A stretch of DNA of 7,479 bases from Opitutia bacterium (lineage in GTDB: Bacteria > Verrucomicrobiota > Verrucomicrobiia > Opitutales > Coraliomargaritaceae): the NCBI GenBank assembly GCA_003503355.1, contig DOCS01000081.1, positions 4,387 through 11,865 on the forward strand. Reading direction: 5' to 3'. Each line of letters begins with the position of its first letter. The first letter of the stretch is position 1. A model generated the notes under the pieces. The model was given only the letters and a program-made list of their open reading frames with translations, did no database searches and was not told where the DNA came from. A program made the position numbers and the translations under genes. Shown piece by piece: positions 6,761-7,479 of the stretch.

Positions 6761-7479
6761 ATGCGAATAGACCGCTTTATCGCCCAATCCCGTGTGATCG
6801 ATTTAAAGAGCACAGACTTTAAGGGGGCGCTGTCGGAACTGCTCGCAGTTTGCGATATTACCAAAGAGAAGTCATTAACCAACCAAGGCTTGCTGAAAGA
6901 TCTGTTGGATCGCGAAAAGCAGATGACTACCTATCTCGGGAATGGTGTTTGCCTGCCGCACGCGCGTGTGCCGATGAAGCGAAGGTATATGATTGCGGTG
7001 GGGCGCTGCCCGAATGGTCTGCGCTATGAGGGCCAAAAGGAATACCACGGCATTCGCTATGTCTTTTTGCTATTGGCAGCTGAGAATGCCCGTAACTATT
7101 TGTACAGCTTGGCTTCGTTGGCACGTGTCTTTCAGGACAAGTTGCACATGGAGCGACTGGCTGCTGCTGAATCGCTGCCGGACTTTCGCCGCGAGGTAAA
7201 AGCTGTTTTTGGAGGGGATGGGGTGAAGCCACGTCGCCGGCATAACCGTTTTAATAATCTGATCCTGAGAGAAGCCGCAAAAATCGCGAAAGGAGCCAAC
7301 TGCACTTCGGTGTTGGTCTTTGGTGATACCTTTGGCGGCGGTGTTGAGGTCGGTCGCATTTTTAAAGGCTTTAAAACCGTGCTGATTGCGCATGGTTCAG
7401 CCGAGACGGCTACGGAACGCAAAGAGATCGATGCGGTGCTGCCGATTCGTTCGTTCAGTAATCAGCGTTTTTCGCAATT
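6761..7479 (+). CDS. PtsN-like PTS EIIA domain protein with a second C-terminal domain, cut by window edge
   Basis: 239 complete codons are present and the frame stays open to the right edge. Residues about 10-150 form a fructose/nitrogen-type EIIA domain (PTS_EIIA_2): DLKSTDFKGALSELL at the start, LLDREKQMTTYLGNGVCLPHAR with the phosphorylatable histidine H67, the hydrophobic strand YVFLLLAAEN, and the helical end SLASLARVF...RLAAAESLPDFR. This domain accepts phosphate from HPr/NPr and usually works as a regulatory or sugar-transport phosphocarrier in the cytoplasm. A basic linker (KPRRRHNR, 157-163) leads to a second segment (about 165-239) with LREAAKIAKGANCTSVLVFGD and a following strand TVLIAHG, an alpha/beta pattern reminiscent of the pyruvate-kinase-C-like domain found ahead of some diadenylate cyclase domains. 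That last identification is tentative. The ATG at 6761 is needed to include the first strand of the EIIA fold; only a weak GAG lies 8 bases upstream. Confidence 0.85.
   Translation, partial: MRIDRFIAQSRVIDLKSTDFKGALSELLAVCDITKEKSLTNQGLLKDLLDREKQMTTYLGNGVCLPHARVPMKRRYMIAVGRCPNGLRYEGQKEYHGIRYVFLLLAAENARNYLYSLASLARVFQDKLHMERLAAAESLPDFRREVKAVFGGDGVKPRRRHNRFNNLILREAAKIAKGANCTSVLVFGDTFGGGVEVGRIFKGFKTVLIAHGSAETATERKEIDAVLPIRSFSNQRFSQ

Overview
The window is a chromosomal housekeeping segment of a Gram-negative bacterium with a base composition that looks moderately GC-rich by eye (not computed). A lysine-rich N-terminal extension on the primary sigma factor, an SD-poor style of gene start, an exported DUF362-like protein, NuoA, and a PtsN-type EIIA domain joined to a second domain together remind me of marine Verrucomicrobiota (Opitutae/Puniceicoccales type). 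That placement is an impression from family resemblance and is not proven by the sequence. I see no transposase, integrase, tRNA, rRNA, CRISPR array or phage gene.

Left part, minus strand (about 1-4949): three genes point leftwards in the order TPR lipoprotein, dnaG, rpoD. The last two are the information-processing core of the classical macromolecular-synthesis operon: primase, then primary sigma factor. rpoD runs off the left edge within region 2. A hairpin followed by five T residues overlaps the TPR gene's stop codon, just ahead of dnaG, and could limit read-through into primase.

Centre (4950-5037): an 88-base divergent intergenic region separates the TPR lipoprotein gene from a plus-strand gene for an exported DUF362-like protein. 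The latter's open frame extends further upstream, but that extension overlaps the lipoprotein's signal peptide region, so an internal GTG start is preferred.

Right part, plus strand (5038-7479): DUF362-like protein, then nuoA (membrane subunit A of respiratory complex I, with no nuoB after it), then a 137-base gap with a weak hairpin and a promoter-like region. Last comes a gene, cut by the right edge, that starts with a PtsN-like EIIA domain and continues into a second alpha/beta-looking domain.

Points that stand out: the primase lacks three of the four usual zinc ligands; the sigma factor carries a histone-H1-like tail with 17 lysines in 42 residues; nuoA is orphaned from its usual partners; the EIIA protein is a fusion that may continue into a nucleotide-cyclase type domain outside the window; and hardly any start codon here has a Shine-Dalgarno sequence. 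I found no obvious entirely new multi-gene system.
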